DNA of 64,000 nucleotides from Saccopteryx bilineata (GCF_036850765.1 NC_089494.1:3100001-3164000), one strand, 5' to 3'. Shown: positions 1 to 12,119, counted from the first letter of the stretch. A program made the numbers and translations. The notes: generated by a model not told the origin, from the letters alone.

Positions 1-870
1 AGGGCGCGGGGCACGAGGCAGAAACTCCTGACTGCCTTGGCCTGCGGGCAGCGGCGAGGTCCCGGTGCTGCCCGCCCGGGTCACGTGGGCCGCGCCCCGC
101 CCAGCTCGGGGAGCCGGCGCCTCGGGGTGCAGGGCCGGCCGGGAGGAGGGGCGAGCACTCCGGCGCCCGTGCGGGAGGCGCCCGTGCAGGGGAGAACCCC
201 TCGCTCCTCGCCCTACGCCAGCTTCGCAGAGAAAGGCGGCGGCGGGGAACGGTGGGTTGAGCCCACACCTGGCGAGGCGCGTGGCTTTGCAGGTGACGCT
301 GCCGCACGGCCCTGCCCTCAGTGCCGCTTTCCCGACTGAGCTCTGCCGCGGAGCGCGCGGTCCCTCGCTCACTCCGCGTCCCAACTCTGCAAGGAGAACG
401 CCGTTGACTCCAGCTTTTCAGTTGGGGAAACTGAGGCTTGGCGTAGCGCCATAGCCAAAGCCACAGGCTAAGTGGGAACACCAACTGGAAAGTGGGATTT
501 TGAACCCAGGGTTTCCTCGCGCAGATCCCGTGGCCCTCACCGCCTTCCATCCTGCCCGGCACCAGGACGCCCCTGGACCCGGAAGCCCACGGCGCCAGCA
601 CCCCTGCCACGGGGAGGGCACCGAGTCCTCGCCCACCAAGAAGAGTCCTGTGGGTCACACAGGGGCGGCTCCGGGCGGAGTCAGGACCCGCGCGCTGACG
701 GGGCGGGGCGCGCGCCGGGACTCCTGCAGGTGCGGGGATCTTCCTACCAGCTGCGCCTCTGCTCCCGGGCGCCGCGAACCGCGCCCTTCTCCGGGGGCAG
801 CCAGCATCTCCTCCTGCCCACCCGGCTCGCTCGCTCGTCCTTCCCAATTCCCACCTCCCCTCTCGCCTCC
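1..870. promoter_or_regulatory. CpG island, possible promoter
   Basis: CpG dinucleotides are dense, with GC boxes of the GGGGCGGGGC type near 700 and a CCCCGCCC near 97. The island begins at or before the window edge. Such islands usually mark a promoter, but I see no first exon with a convincing splice donor. A short old MIR fragment interrupts it at about 410-515. Transcription direction cannot be decided. Confidence 0.5.
405..518 (-). repeat. MIR SINE fragment
   Basis: The stretch GGGGAAACTGAGGCT followed by CACAGGCTAAGTGG and a GAACCCAGG-like end is the reverse complement of the MIR core. It is an old, diverged tRNA-derived mammalian SINE with no function expected. Confidence 0.6.
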
Positions 871-954
871 GGATTTGGGCGCACAAGAGCACTTGCCCCT
901 CCTCTCTCACTTACTTATTAAAAAACAAAACAAAACATTCTTTCCCCCTGGAAC

Positions 955-1018
955 TACTTTTGAAGCTCAGTTTCCTTATCTGCATGTTGGGGATAGGAAT
1001 ATAAATAAATAGTCAATG
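955..1018 (+). repeat. MIR core fragment
   Basis: GCTCAGTTTCCTTATCTG followed by GGGGATAGGAATA matches the central conserved part of MIR. Only about 60 bases remain. Confidence 0.5.
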
Positions 1019-1640
1019 CTGTCAGGTGAACAGTCATTATCTCCATTTTATGATAGAGGAAATTAAACCTTATAGGATCGTTGAGATAGTCTGTAAGGAG
1101 CTTTCAAAAGCCACAAAACGCTACTTGGGTTAGCGAACTGGTTGCTGGTGCGCCCACCGCAGCCCTGGCGGCGAGTTGGGGTATTTCAGGTCCCTGGGCT
1201 ACATTAGGGTGGGGACTCTTCACCGAACACCATCAACCAACAGGAGTGTGCAGACCCTGGAGACGGGTGCGAATGGCCCTTACAACACTTTCCACAACCA
1301 TGTGAGCGGGCTCTTGGGTTTTCCAAGGCCTTTCTGTACACTTGACAACTGCTTGTAAAATTATTACCCCTCCCCCCAAAGTTGGTGTGGGGACTGTAAG
1401 TTCCTTAATGGTAGATTTTAAAAAACAAATGTTTTTGTACTTTGCTAATTATTCATTTAAATTAGCATGTTTTTAAAATGTATGACATGAATAATGTGGC
1501 GATAGGTGATAAAGATATATGGTATAGCATATAAACAGGATAAAATGAGAAGTCAAATCGGCTTAGTCTTACTCCTCAAAGTCAATCGTGTCAATGGTGT
1601 CTGTGTATCCTTCCTTCTCCCGTTCTCCTGTGTGTGGTGA
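1019..1640. other. Unassigned sequence
   Basis: Mixed composition, becoming AT-rich after 1370. I see no coding pattern, no recognisable repeat and no splice-flanked exon. Confidence 0.5.
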
Positions 1641-1870
1641 AGCACCGGGACTCTACAAGCAACCGCAAGAATTGGACGCTGGGCTGGGTGTGTTATCCAC
1701 TGGCGGTGTTACCTTGGGCATGCTATTTAATGACCCTCCCCCTCCCCCCGCGGTTCAGTTCTCTGTTCTGCATGGTGGGGATAGTAGGAGGACCTACTCA
1801 TGTGGGGAGTGCTAGGTAAACTATAAACTGCGGTGTCTGTAGACCAGCTCAGTAAATATTAACTGCTGTG
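1640..1870 (+). repeat. MIR SINE, nearly full length
   Basis: In order: an ACTCTACAAG start, ACCTTGGGCATGCTATTTAATG, a diverged CAGTT...CTG with GGGGATAGTAG, ACCTACTCATGTGGGG, and a final CAGTAAATATTAACTGCTG. This is the normal MIR order on the plus strand, with heavy divergence fitting an old insertion. Confidence 0.7.
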
Positions 1871-2734
1871 AGTATAGACACAACACATTCTGTCCAGTGG
1901 TTACAAAGTATCCATTGTAAGACTATCAGGAGTTATCTGATGGTCAGTTAACTTCTGCCTTTACGCTCTTTTAAATACCTGCCATAAATATGTACATTGT
2001 ATTTAATACTTCCTATCATTGACGAGACATGCTGATGCTGATACATAAGTATCATTGTACACACATACTAATACCAATATATCTGTAGAATAAAAACCCT
2101 GAAACTGAAATTGCTGCATCAAAGGATGTATGCCCTTTCAAGAGATAATTATAGAATTTAAAAAAAGGGAAAATTTTGGAACAATGTCAAAATTACAGCA
2201 CTTTACAAGTAAGGTACACAGATCTCTCCCCACCCAGTTGTGAATAAGTTGCTGACATGATGCGTATACTTTGCACAAACATGGACGATCTTCCGCCAAA
2301 CTGCTACCTGACCATCAAAACAGCTGGATGATGTGTTGCTATCACCTAATCATGTGGGCTCTCTTACATTCTGCTAATTGTCGCAATAACATCTTTTATT
2401 TCAAAAGGATCGTTTTAGAATATCTGATGTCTTAGTTTAGCTGTTCAGGAGGAACTGGGAGGGGACAGAGACGAGAGGAGCGGGGAAGAGAGGTGACAGT
2501 GTGGCTCCCGGCTTGGTTGTTTCCCCTTTACCGTTGTTTCTTGGCCTCACCTTGGGGCCGCTGCCACCCTCCCCCCCCCCAGTCTCTCAGGGCTCCCAAC
2601 GAGCCCCTCACTGGTACCCTCGGGCTCCCTAACTTGTTGCCCTTGCCCCTGTGACTGTCCTCTCTTCTTCACATGGTTGGGGCTGGCTCTTTCTCTTTCT
2701 CAAGACTTTGTGGTCCAATCCAGTCCTGTGTCTT
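1871..2734. other. Unassigned AT-rich sequence
   Basis: AT-rich until about 2440, then a C/T-rich stretch with a polyC run near 2570. The 2060-2330 part has the look of a worn retroelement tail, but I cannot name it. No gene is visible. Confidence 0.4.
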
Positions 2735-2815
2735 GCTGATGACAAAACTGATGCCTAGAGAGGGGGGTGACGTTTACCCGAGGTCACCCAGCGAGTTAGA
2801 GGCAACTTAACACCT
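2735..2815 (-). repeat. MIR core fragment
   Basis: GATGACAAAACTGATGCCTAGAGAGG followed by ACCCGAGGTCACCCAGCGAG is the reverse complement of the MIR core. Confidence 0.6.
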
Positions 2816-4066
2816 CCAACACAACCTCAGGGCTCTCAAGAGCTGAGGGACCCTGGAGAGGTCTGGGTAGGTGAGTGGACACCAGAGGGCGATGGAGCAC
2901 TCCTCCCGACCTCCTACCTGGCCTGACAGGAAGCCGCCGGGGGAACTTACCTTGGCTAGGATTTAGGGGCAGAGCGAGGATCTATCTCTTGGGCCATGCC
3001 AGAAGGAGGCTCAGCACAGAGGATGGGTCTTAGGGGAGAGTTTTTCAGTTTCACAGTCTGGGAGCCCTCTACCTCCCAAGATACCTGGGCAAGCAAGTCC
3101 CACCGAGTGCTGAGCATGGGCTTACCTCCTCTCTGCTTATAGGTGGGGGGCCCCAGGGGAGAGGAGGACCCTGCCCACCAGCGCATGTCGTGTGGTACCA
3201 CGTCTGAAGGTGCCAGCTTCCTCTGAGATGGCAGAGTCCAGGATTAGTGCCCAGAGGCCTGCTGCCCCCTACGCACTGCCCTGCCTGGTTCCCCTCGCTC
3301 ACCACAGGCAGCAGGTGAAATCCATCTCTCACTCTCCCCGGCTAAGTCCTCAGGGGAACTGGGCTGGCCGAGGCCCTGGGAGTTTTGAGATGAACATCCA
3401 GGAAGTTGGACACACAGAAGATATCACCCCAGGTCCCAGCCCTGTTCAGTAAACACTGTAAATTACAAGAAAATATGTTTACATCAGACTGAATGAATTT
3501 TTTAAAAAAAATCGATGAATCTGGAAAATTGAGAAAAATCTCATTTTTGGAAGTGTTCTTAAAAAAAAAATGGTCTAGCTGGGCAGGGAACCCCCCCCCC
3601 CACGGATGGGGGTCAGGGTTTGCAGGAGGGGTCCAGAGGGGTTGTGACCTGACCCTGCTTCCCCCAGTCCTCAGGGCACAGGGCCAGGTGACTTCATGCA
3701 TCACGCGCTGAGCCCTGAGTGAGCGGCGCCCCTCGGGTGGGGGTCAGAACCCCTGCGGCAGCCCCTGTCTGCAGTCTCCCCCCCTCACCTGGCCCCCTGG
3801 CTCTGCGCTCAGGCCCTTTTCTGAGTGACACCCCGCCCGCCCCCTCCCCGGCCCAGCGGGCTCCCTGTTTACAGGGCGGCCCAACCACCCTCCCCGCAAC
3901 GGAGCGTTTCCCGTGTCCAGCCCTCCGCAGCCTCAGAGTAGCAGTCATTCCTGCGCGTCCCTGCAGGACCGGTCTCACAGGTTACCTGCCAGGTTGTCTA
4001 ACGACCTGGTCACCGCCTTGGCTCACGGACGGGGCTCTGGGGGCCCCGGGGCCGGGATGCTCACTT
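2816..4066. other. Unassigned sequence
   Basis: No gene or named repeat. There are a short polyC run near 3590 and a GC-rich part at 3720-4060. Open frames here are short, overlap on both strands and show no protein family I know. Confidence 0.4.
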
Positions 4067-4135
4067 TCATGTCCACAGTGCCTGGCACGTAGCGGGCCTT
4101 TGATAACTATTTATTGAATAAATATTATTCACAAC
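4067..4135 (+). repeat. MIR 3' end fragment
   Basis: CAGTGCCTGGCACGTAGC followed by TATTTATTGAATAAAT is the typical 3' end of MIR. Confidence 0.6.
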
Positions 4136-4533
4136 CATTGTTACCTATTTTGACGCTGCCCTTAACTGTCACTTTGACCAATGGGCATTCCTCAGACAGA
4201 GCTCCGCCTCCCACCGCCCAGGGGGAGGGAGCTCAGGCCCCCTCTTGGGGGGAAGGGTTCGTGGGCAGAAGCCTGGTGGGCAGTGGGCCGCCAGCTGAAA
4301 CAGGGGTCTACACGGCGCCCTCCCCCACCCAGGAGCTCCGCCTCCGCCGGGCCCTCCTGCTTTCGTGGTGCGTGGGTCCTCGCTGTGCCCGGGACCTGGC
4401 TCCAGCTGGGCTCAGCCTGTTTCTCTTTCTCAAGTGGGTCTGAGATCACCTTTTGTTTCTTCTCCCCTGGAAGGACGCGTTCGAGGGCAAGAGACAGGCC
4501 TCATTTCCACCAAGCTCAACACAGCCCGTCTGC

Positions 4534-5425
4534 CTGGCACTACCCTGCGTCTCCACTACCCTGCGCCCGGCACTACCCTGCGTCTCCACTACCCTGCGCC
4601 CGGCACTACCCTGCGCCCGGCACTACCTTACGTCTCCACTACCCTGCGCCCGGCACTACCCTGCGTCTCCACTACCCTGCGCCCGGCACTACCCTGCGCC
4701 CGGCACTACCCTACGCCCGGCACTACCCTGCGTCTCCACTACCCTGCGCCCGGCACTACCCTACGTCTCCACTACCCTGCGCCCGGCACTACCCTACGTC
4801 TCCACTACCCTACGCCCGGCACTACCCTGCGCCTGGCACTACCCTACGTCTCCACTACCCTGCACCCGGCACTATCCTACGTCTCCACTACCCTGCACCC
4901 GGCACTACCCTACGTCTCCACTACCCTGCACCCGGCATTACCCTGCGTCTCCACTACCCTGCGCCTGGCACTACTCTGCGTCTCCATTACCCTGCGCCCG
5001 GCACTACCCTGCGTCTTCACTACCCTGCGCCCGGCACTACCCTGCCCCCGGCACTACCCTACGTCTCCACTACCCTGCGCCCGGCACTACCCTGCGTGTC
5101 CACTACCCTACACCCGGCACTACCCTGCGCCCGGCACTACCCTGCGTCTCCACTACCCTGCGCCCGGCACTACCCTGCGTGTCCACTACCCTACGCCCGG
5201 CACTACCCTGCGCCCGGCACTACCCTGCGTCTCCACTACCCTGTGCCCGGCACTACCCTGCCCCCGGCACTACCCTGCGTCTCCACTACCCTGCGCCCGG
5301 CACTACCCTGCGTCTCCACTACCCTGCGCCCGGCACTACCCTACGCCCGGCACTACCCTACGTCTCCACTACCTTACGCCCGGCACTACCCTGCGCCGGG
5401 CACTACCCTGCGTCTCCACTACCTA
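4534..5425 (+). repeat. Minisatellite, 16/17-bp units
   Basis: Two related units alternate: CGGCACTACCCTGCGCC (17 bp) and TCCACTACCCTGCGTC (16 bp), giving a compound period of about 33 bp over roughly 890 bases. The C-rich strand is the plus strand. Stops are absent in all three forward frames, which gives three overlapping frames of more than 360 codons. This is a consequence of the unit, not evidence for a protein. Units differ by point changes, such as GCGCC versus ACGCC and TCTCC versus TGTCC, so the array is not freshly homogenised. Confidence 0.95.
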
Positions 5426-5850
5426 CGTGTTCAGGTGCTCAGAAACGTAGGGCCCTCAAACTGATTTTGACAGCGTGCTCTCCCCACATCTGCACACAGA
5501 GGGATTCGCTTCGGATAAGTGCTGGATGGAGCTCCTAGCACCAGAGGGGCCAGCTGAGAACAGGGGGTCTCCTGAGGAGCGGAGCCCTGGACCCGAAAAG
5601 CATCAGACCGCTCTGGCTCTCGGGTACCGGGTACCGGGACCTCAGCTCCCGTGAGGCACGGGCCAGCGAGCGCTCGTCTGTCCCCGCAGCAGCTCACTCC
5701 GGAGGTGTCACTGCCAGGGAGTCGGGAACGGGGCAGAGGTGGTTCACACTGAAGGGAGAGGACCCAGGTAGGGAAGTTTTATGCTCAACTCTCAGAAGAC
5801 CCACTTTGCGAAACCTCAGTTGTGTGTTTGTGAAGCGAGGAGCATGAGGG
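5426..5850. other. Unassigned sequence after the minisatellite
   Basis: Nothing recognisable; GC-moderate sequence without coding features. Confidence 0.4.
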
Positions 5851-5854
5851 AACC

Positions 5855-6048
5855 GGTCCTCTCTGAAGACCTACTGTGTGCTGAGCAAGCCCTGTGTGGG
5901 TGCGGGACCGACACGTTGTCTGGCGTGCTGGGTGCCGCCCTCTACAGTATTGCACTGGGCGCTGCCCTCGACAGTACTGGGCTGTGCAGTCTGGCAGCTG
6001 AGACACTTGCCCGAGGTGGCCCAGAAAGATCCGGTTCGAGCCCAGGTG
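5855..6048 (-). repeat. MIR-like SINE
   Basis: CCTACTGTGTGCTGAGCAAG near the start, then GAGACACTTGCCCGAGGTGG and GGTTCGAGCCCAGG, match the reverse complement of MIR. The middle is expanded by two related CTGGGCGCTGCCCTCGACAG-like blocks. Confidence 0.55.
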
Positions 6049-7146
6049 TGAGTGCCTCAAAGCCTAGACTTCTCCAGGCCCAGAGGTGGGACCTGCCACA
6101 GCACAGTGACAGCTCCGGGGTGCCCGCATAGCCAGGGGCAGAGGAGATGTGGAAACCGGAGCCCTTTGGAGGCCACCTGCCTGGCAAGCCACGGGAAGCA
6201 GCAGGGAGTCCCCGAACAGCCCCACCCTACCCCAGGTGGTGGTCACCACGGCTGAATCAGGTAGGCGTCACTGTCACAGTTGTTTCCACCTCTCCTGGGT
6301 GGCCATAATTCACCGAATGACCTCATTTGGGTCCAGCTGTGTGAGCTGCACTGTACACTGCACCCTAAGCTCTCGCATAAACACCCTGCAGAGCCACCAG
6401 TGACCTTCCCGCGGTGACGGCTGTCACGAGTTCTCCCGCCTGAGCTGCCGGGCCCTCACCCTCTCGGGTCAGTCTGACGCCAGGACTCGGGGATCAGTGC
6501 CCAATGGGAACCAACCCAGACCGAGAGTGAGCTTCCAACAGCACCTCGCCCAGCCCGCCCCCCCCCACGGCCGGATCCCAAACCACGGCCAGCCCAGAAG
6601 TGTCCCTAGAGCCCACGCTTAGCCCACTAAGCCTCACCTCACCCTCCTCTCTGCACACCCCAACCTCCATGGCAACTAACCGCCCTGCTCCCCACACCCT
6701 CGCCGCCACCCAGACCCCGAATCCAGTGAAACTTTCCAGCCTCACGTCCCACAGGGGCACGCTTGTTCCTGGAGCGTAAGACCGGCCTTCAGGTCAGGGT
6801 GGACTCTTTAGGTCACACTGAGCTTCCCTGCCTCCCCTCCTCACCCCTTCTCTCCTCCACCACCTTCCGAATGGCTCAAGCCCCACCTGCTCGGGAGGCT
6901 GGGCTAGCTCACTGCCTCTGAAACGGCTCTGTGTGCATGTTTCAGGTGTGGAGACACCTGATCTGAATCGTCAAGTATTTACAGTTGGGAAGCAGAGGGG
7001 CAGGCCCAGGTCTCTGTCCTGGGGTCCGCTGGGGAAGCCGGAGGGCCTCCTTGGTGACTTCGACAGAAATCTGTTCTCTGGCCCCTCAGGGCGGAGGGTG
7101 CTGATGCCCAGACCCAGGACTTAATTGCAAGCATGCCCACTGTAGG
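6049..7146. other. Unassigned sequence
   Basis: No gene or named repeat. There is a short polyC run near 6560 and pyrimidine-rich sequence at 6640-6860. Confidence 0.4.
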
Positions 7147-7320
7147 GTTTCCATGTAAATTTGAATTTTATATAAACAATGAACAGGGTCTATGGTTGTT
7201 ATTTTTTATAAAGTATAAGGATGTTCCAAATATTTCATGGGGTATACTTATTTATCCAAAAATATTATTTGTTGTTTATCTGAAATTCAAATTGAACTGG
7301 GCAGGTTGTCTTGATACCAG
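7147..7320. repeat. Palindromic DNA-transposon relic
   Basis: The left arm holds AAATTTGAATTTTATATAAA and the right arm TTTATCTGAAATTCAAATT, roughly inverted copies, around a central TGTTCCAAATATTTCATGGGG. I recognise this as an old palindromic mammalian element that usually ends in GGCAACCCTA-like sequence and is probably hAT-related. The exact family is not certain. Confidence 0.5.
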
Positions 7321-7339
7321 AGTTACAAAGGGAGCACCC

Positions 7340-8190
7340 TGAATAGGGTTCCTGTGAAGTCGGGGCCCTGGTGGGGAAGTGGGGGAACCCTGTGTCCTGG
7401 GGAGGGGCCCTGGTGGGGAAGTGGGGAACCCTGTGTCCTGGGAGTTGGGATCCTGGTAGGGAAGTGGGGGAACCCTGTGTCCTGGAAGTCGGGGCCCTGG
7501 TGGGGAAGTGGGGGAACCCTGTGTCCTGGGGAGGGGCCCTGGTGGGGAAGTGGGGGAACCCTGTGTCCTGGGGAGGGGCCCTGGTGGGGAAGTGGGGGAA
7601 CCCTGTGTCCTGGGGAGGGGCCCTGGTGGGGAAGTGGGGGAACCCTGTGTCCTGGGGAGGGGCCCTGGTGGGGAAGTGGGGGAACCCTGTGTCCTGGGAG
7701 TCGGGGCCCTGGTAGGGAAGTGGGGGAACCCTGTGTCCTGGGAGTCGGGGCCCTGGTAGGGAAGTGGGGGAGCCCTGTGTCCTGGGAGTCGGGGCCCTGG
7801 TGGGAAAGTGGGGGAACCCTGTGTCCTGGGAGTCGGGGCCCTGGTAGGGAAGTGGGGGAACCCTGTGTCCTGGGGAGGGGCCCTGGTGGGGAAGTGGGGG
7901 AACCCTGTGTCCTGGGAGTCGGGGCTCTGGTAGGGAAGTGGGGGAACCCTGTGTCCTGGGGAGGGGCCCTGGTGGGGAAGTGGGGGAACCCTGTGTCCTG
8001 GGAGTCGGGGCCCTGGTAGGGAAGTGGGGGAACCCTGTGTCCTGGAAGTCGGGGCCCTGGTGGGGAAGTGGGGGAACCCTGTGTCCTGGGAGTCGGGGCC
8101 CTGGTAGGGAAGTGGGGGAACCCTGTGTCCTGGAAGTCGGGGCCCTGGTAGGGAAGTAGGGGAACCCTGTGTCCTGGGGAGGGGGCATCC
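7340..8190 (+). repeat. Minisatellite, about 42-45-bp units
   Basis: About 19 units share the core GGGAAGTGGGGGAACCCTGT followed by GTCCTGG, then either GGAGGGGCCCTGG or GAGTCGGGGCCCTGG, so units run 42 or 45 bp. The G-rich strand is plus. Minus-strand frames of more than 300 codons cross it but only read the repeat. Unit variants are interspersed, consistent with unequal exchange. Confidence 0.95.
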
Positions 8191-8800
8191 GGGTGGGTCA
8201 GTCTGGGTTTAAACCTCTGGATTCCCCAGAACCCTCTGGGCACAGAGGGGCCCCTCCCCTCCTCCCAGAGGTGCTGGGGTCGGGACAGCATGTGAAGACT
8301 TTATCTGAGATGCAGGTCTTACAACAGCATGCTTGTTCTCAAGACCTGTCCCCACGTGTCCCTATTTCTTCTAGAACAATGGCTAAGGCCAGATCTCAGC
8401 AAAGCCCAAATGGGAAAATAAAGTTCCTGTTGTGAGTATAGATGACACCTTCATTGATACAACCGTGTCCCGGCTACTGTGTATCCCTGAACACAGGGGG
8501 ACGTTTGGGGACGGATCTCGAAGATGTTGAATTGAGTTTAGCAATCTGCTCGTCTCAGGATTGGACTTCTGGGCAAGGACCTTGGAAACTGTCCCAATAC
8601 ATCACAGAGACTGCTCTCCAAGCGTGGGCGCGCGGGAGAGGCGGGGCAGATGCGTGCAGATGCGGTGCAGATGCGGCAGGTGCTTGCTGGAGCCTGGAGG
8701 AAGAGCTTAGAAAACTCCTCCAGGGCTCTGCTGCCTGGGAGGGGCCCGAGGGCATTTCCCCCCCTCATCCACCGAGCAAGTGATGTGGAGGGCTGACGGC
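8191..8800. other. Unassigned sequence
   Basis: No supported feature. A short imperfect repeat of GCAGATGCG occurs near 8645-8680. Confidence 0.4.
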
Positions 8801-8895
8801 GTGCGTGGGGCTCAGAGCACGGGAGGACGGACGTGCGTGGGGCTCAGAGCACGGGAGGACGGACGTGCGTGGGGCTCAGAGCACGGGAGGACGCA
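8801..8895 (+). repeat. Short tandem repeat, 32 bp x 3
   Basis: Three near-identical copies start at 8801, 8833 and 8865. Each begins GTGCGTGGGGCTCAGAGCAC and ends GGGAGGACG. Confidence 0.9.
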
Positions 8896-9229
8896 GGCAT
8901 CTCTGGCAGGTCAGGGAGGGACTGGAGGGACGCGGATGGGAAGACTGGGGACAGAGAGGCATGTGCGTGGGCCTGGGGAGTGGGCGCCATGGGTGAGTCT
9001 TGTCAACGCTCACCAGAGGCCGTCTACAGCAGGAGGGGGGACACGGAGCGAGCAGACACGCTGTGCGCCTCAGCCTCTGTCCTTAGGACAGTACTCATCC
9101 CAGTGAAACCTCCTCTCCTCTCGTCCCTCTTTCCTGCACCCTGACCACGTGTCTAGCTGTGCCGGGGATACAGGGAGGGAGGAAGGTGGGTCGTCCCTGA
9201 GAACGCGCAGGGAGGGTGGACCCTGCAGG

Positions 9230-9720
9230 ACGGACGAAGCTCTAGGGTCAGGACCCGCGGGCGGCACAGCCCCAGGCCGGCTCTGGGTCACTTCCCGCCG
9301 TGACTCCTCCGCACCGACAGGGGGCGAGAGAGGCCGCCGGCGGGAGGATCGCCGGGCGCCGCGGTGCCCACCCTCCGGCCCGAGAAGAGGCGGCAGGACC
9401 GGAGCGTTGAACCTCCCTGAGGCTGACCCCGGAGCCGGGGCTCCTCCCGGGCGGTCTCAGTTCCCCCACTTTTATTAACCCGGGGCACCTCCCGCGCTCC
9501 GAAGCCTGCGCGCCCGGGGCGAGCCCCTCCCCCCGCACCCCACCCCCAGCGGGACCCCCTCCCCCACTCCGTCCCCGACCTCTGCCCACCGCTTCCATCT
9601 GGGCCTGGCTCCGGCCTCAAAGGCTTTCCGTTTGCGGCCAAAGAGCTGAACTCAAACGCATAATTACAGGCAGAGATGCGGTCTCTGCTGGCGGGCGCGT
9701 CCCCCACAAGCATGCCGGCG
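9230..9720. promoter_or_regulatory. CpG island, possible promoter
   Basis: CpG is frequent from the CCCGCGGGCGG near 9257 to the GGCGGGCGCG near 9690, and the flanks are CpG-poor. A TTTTATTAA stretch at 9470-9478 could act as a weak TATA-like site. The segment at 9600-9670 is unrepeated and could be conserved. No exon is evident on either strand. Confidence 0.45.
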
Positions 9721-10050
9721 CCCGGCCTCCGCGTCTGTCCCCTGGGGTGGGGCTGATCCCGGGGCCCCCACCCCGGGAAGAGCCCGCAGGGCGGCAGGAA
9801 GACCCGGAATCCTCGCCCTCAGCTCCCAGCCCATCTCCCCTGGACCCTCAGGGGTGGGGGGTGGGGGGTGGAAGGTGAGGGTTGGGGTGGAGGCCTCTGA
9901 CACCCGCCTGCGATGCACCGAACTCCTCCTCCGACCTCGGACCCGGGAGCCCCCAGCCCCACGCCGTTTCCCTGGGAGACCCCCAGGGAGCTCACGCTAC
10001 TACCCCAATCGGTGGAGATTAGGGCCTTTAAACCCGGAACTCTGCGCATA
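9721..10050. other. Unassigned GC-rich sequence
   Basis: Continuation of the GC-rich flank with a short GGGGTGG repeat near 9850. No gene is visible. Confidence 0.4.
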
Positions 10051-10112
10051 GCGGGGGGGGGGGGGGGGGGGGGGCTGTTCTCACTCCCTGCCCCCCCCCC
10101 CCCCCCCCCCCG
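10051..10112. repeat. PolyG tract followed by polyC tract
   Basis: A run of about 22 G is followed after a 17-base spacer by about 21 C. The two runs are complementary, so either strand could fold into a long G:C hairpin with a small loop, and the G run could form a quadruplex. Confidence 0.9.
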
Positions 10113-12119
10113 TGTGATTTCAAAATGAAACCAGACCGAGCCAGAAATAAGTTATGGAAACCCAGCACCCAGCCGGGCCCCTCCAGAAGAACTATTATCC
10201 ACCCTAGTTACTTGAATGATTTTTTTTTTAGGTGGGGGAGTCGGTTTTAATAACAAATGTTACCTAAATATCTCATCTCTTGGTGCCCCTGCCTGGTTTG
10301 TCGGTGGCCCAAGTCCCCTAGGCTGGGTCCCTTGGGAAGTCATCTTCCAGCTGGGCTGTTACTCAGGACCTACCGGAACCAGCCAGCATGTTGTATCACT
10401 TGACTTTCTGCCCCAGAGTCCAGCTAAGGGAGTCCTTGAACCTCACAGGACATGGGCACTGGGACTTCCCTCTCCCTGCACAAGGTCAAGATCTTGGCTT
10501 GTTGCCCATTGCAGCCCCAGGACCAGGAGGCTGCAGAGGCCCCCAGAGACCCTCCCACAGCCACCGGGGCTCTTCTGCAGCCAGGCCAGGGCTGCCCCCT
10601 CTCTCCCCACCCGCAAAGAGCAGCTACTGCTGGGAAGAGGCGCTGGCCTGAACACCGGAGGTGGTCCAGTTACTGCCTTGGGCTAGACCAGAGGGTAGAG
10701 TCACTTAGGCCACAGACTCAGGGCAGACAGTGGGTGGGTGGGTGGGCCAGGAGAGCTGGGTAGGGGAAGGGTCCAGGCATTGTTCTAGCTCCTGGAAGTG
10801 GGTGGATGGGAGCTGCCGTTTCCCAAGAAACAGTGGGAACTGGCTGGCTGTGATGGCGGCTGAGTCATCCGTGGGTTATGTGGTTTCTGGAGCCGGGCCG
10901 GTTCTGTGGCTGTGGGAACATGTGTCCTGGGTTCCAGGCAATCGAGTGAGTGTTCTGCAGAGAAGTCCAGAAGCTCTCCTCACTGTCTGTGCACACCCCA
11001 CACCTACGACCTGAGGGGTTTGCTGAGGCCTGGGGGTCGCTGGGACCTGAGCCCCACACCCTGGTTCTGCTCCATCTGGTCTGTCCTGGGCTCCAGCCCC
11101 ACCTGGTGGGACACTGTTAGCCCCACAACAGAGTGAGGGGCCCCCAGCTGAGAACAAAGCCCACACCCTTATCCTGGCCTCATGGGAGCTCCAGGCCCTG
11201 CACCCCATGGACTTCCCGGAGGCCTTCCCTCTCAGTGGCCAGGGGCTGGGCAGGAAACAGATGGTTTGCCTGGGGACAGGGGTGTGAGCAGAGAACCAGC
11301 AAAGTAGGGTGACACGGGCAGCAGAGCAGGGTGACTTGCTCCTAGTGCCGGCCACTGCGGAAGCCATTGCACCTCAGACCTTAGACACAGATGAGGTAGA
11401 AGTTTCCAGAACAAAGAGGAGCAGAAAGCTGTGTGACAGAGGTTCTGCCACCAGCGCTGTGGGTATGGCCAGTCAGGGCCACCGCACAGGGAAGGGGAGG
11501 GCCTTGGCCTGTCCCCCAGTCTCCAGGCCTGGCTGACCCCCTCAGGACCTAGCCCACTGGGAAGGTAGAGGCCAGGGCTCTGTTGGTGCAAGTGCCTGGT
11601 CAGTGTCCCAGCCACAGTGGGGGGGGGGGGCTCGGGAGCAGATCGCCTGCCCCCACCCTCCCCTTGGCTCCCCTCACCCTTCCGCCCAGGCTCCTGGGGG
11701 GTCCCGAATAAGCAGCAGCTGATACATGACAGGCTGTCCACCACACCCAGGCCCCCTGACCACTCTGGCCACAAGGGTCCTGGGGCAGAAATCTGGAGGG
11801 CAGGGCCTCCAAGGAGGGACCCCCAGAGAGGACAGAGCCTTCCCTCCTCTTGGTCTCTCCACCTAGCCTGACTTTCTTCCCAGCCCTCTCTCGGCCCAGC
11901 ACCCAGGGTGGTGTCCACCTGCCCGTGCTGGAGCACGTATTTGTGGAGGGAATGAGTAAGTGGTGTCCTGGGTCTCTGCTGCTAATTCTAAGAGCCAGGC
12001 CACTGCTTCAGGAGTGGGGGAGGGTGACCTGGGGCTCCCTGGTCCTCTGGTGAAGCCCAGTCTCAGTGCCCAGGGCCCGGCTGACAGTCACCTGCTCCCC
12101 GATACACCCTGAGTGACAA
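10113..12119. other. Unassigned sequence
   Basis: GC-moderate DNA with no repeat I can name. ORFs on both strands overlap and show neither codon preference nor a known domain. There is a polyG run near 11620. Confidence 0.4.

Noticed and set aside
4181..5538. Three overlapping plus-strand frames of 361-427 codons
   Set aside because: All three frames are open because the 16/17-bp repeat lacks stops; the residues simply repeat and no family matches.
7265..8291. Collagen- or proline-like minus-strand frames of over 300 codons
   Set aside because: They are translations of the 42-45-bp minisatellite in two frames, with no conserved ends and no splice context.
9248..9713. Minus-strand first exon in the CpG island
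   Set aside because: An open frame exists, but there is no convincing donor site, no known domain and GC-rich sequence opens frames by chance.
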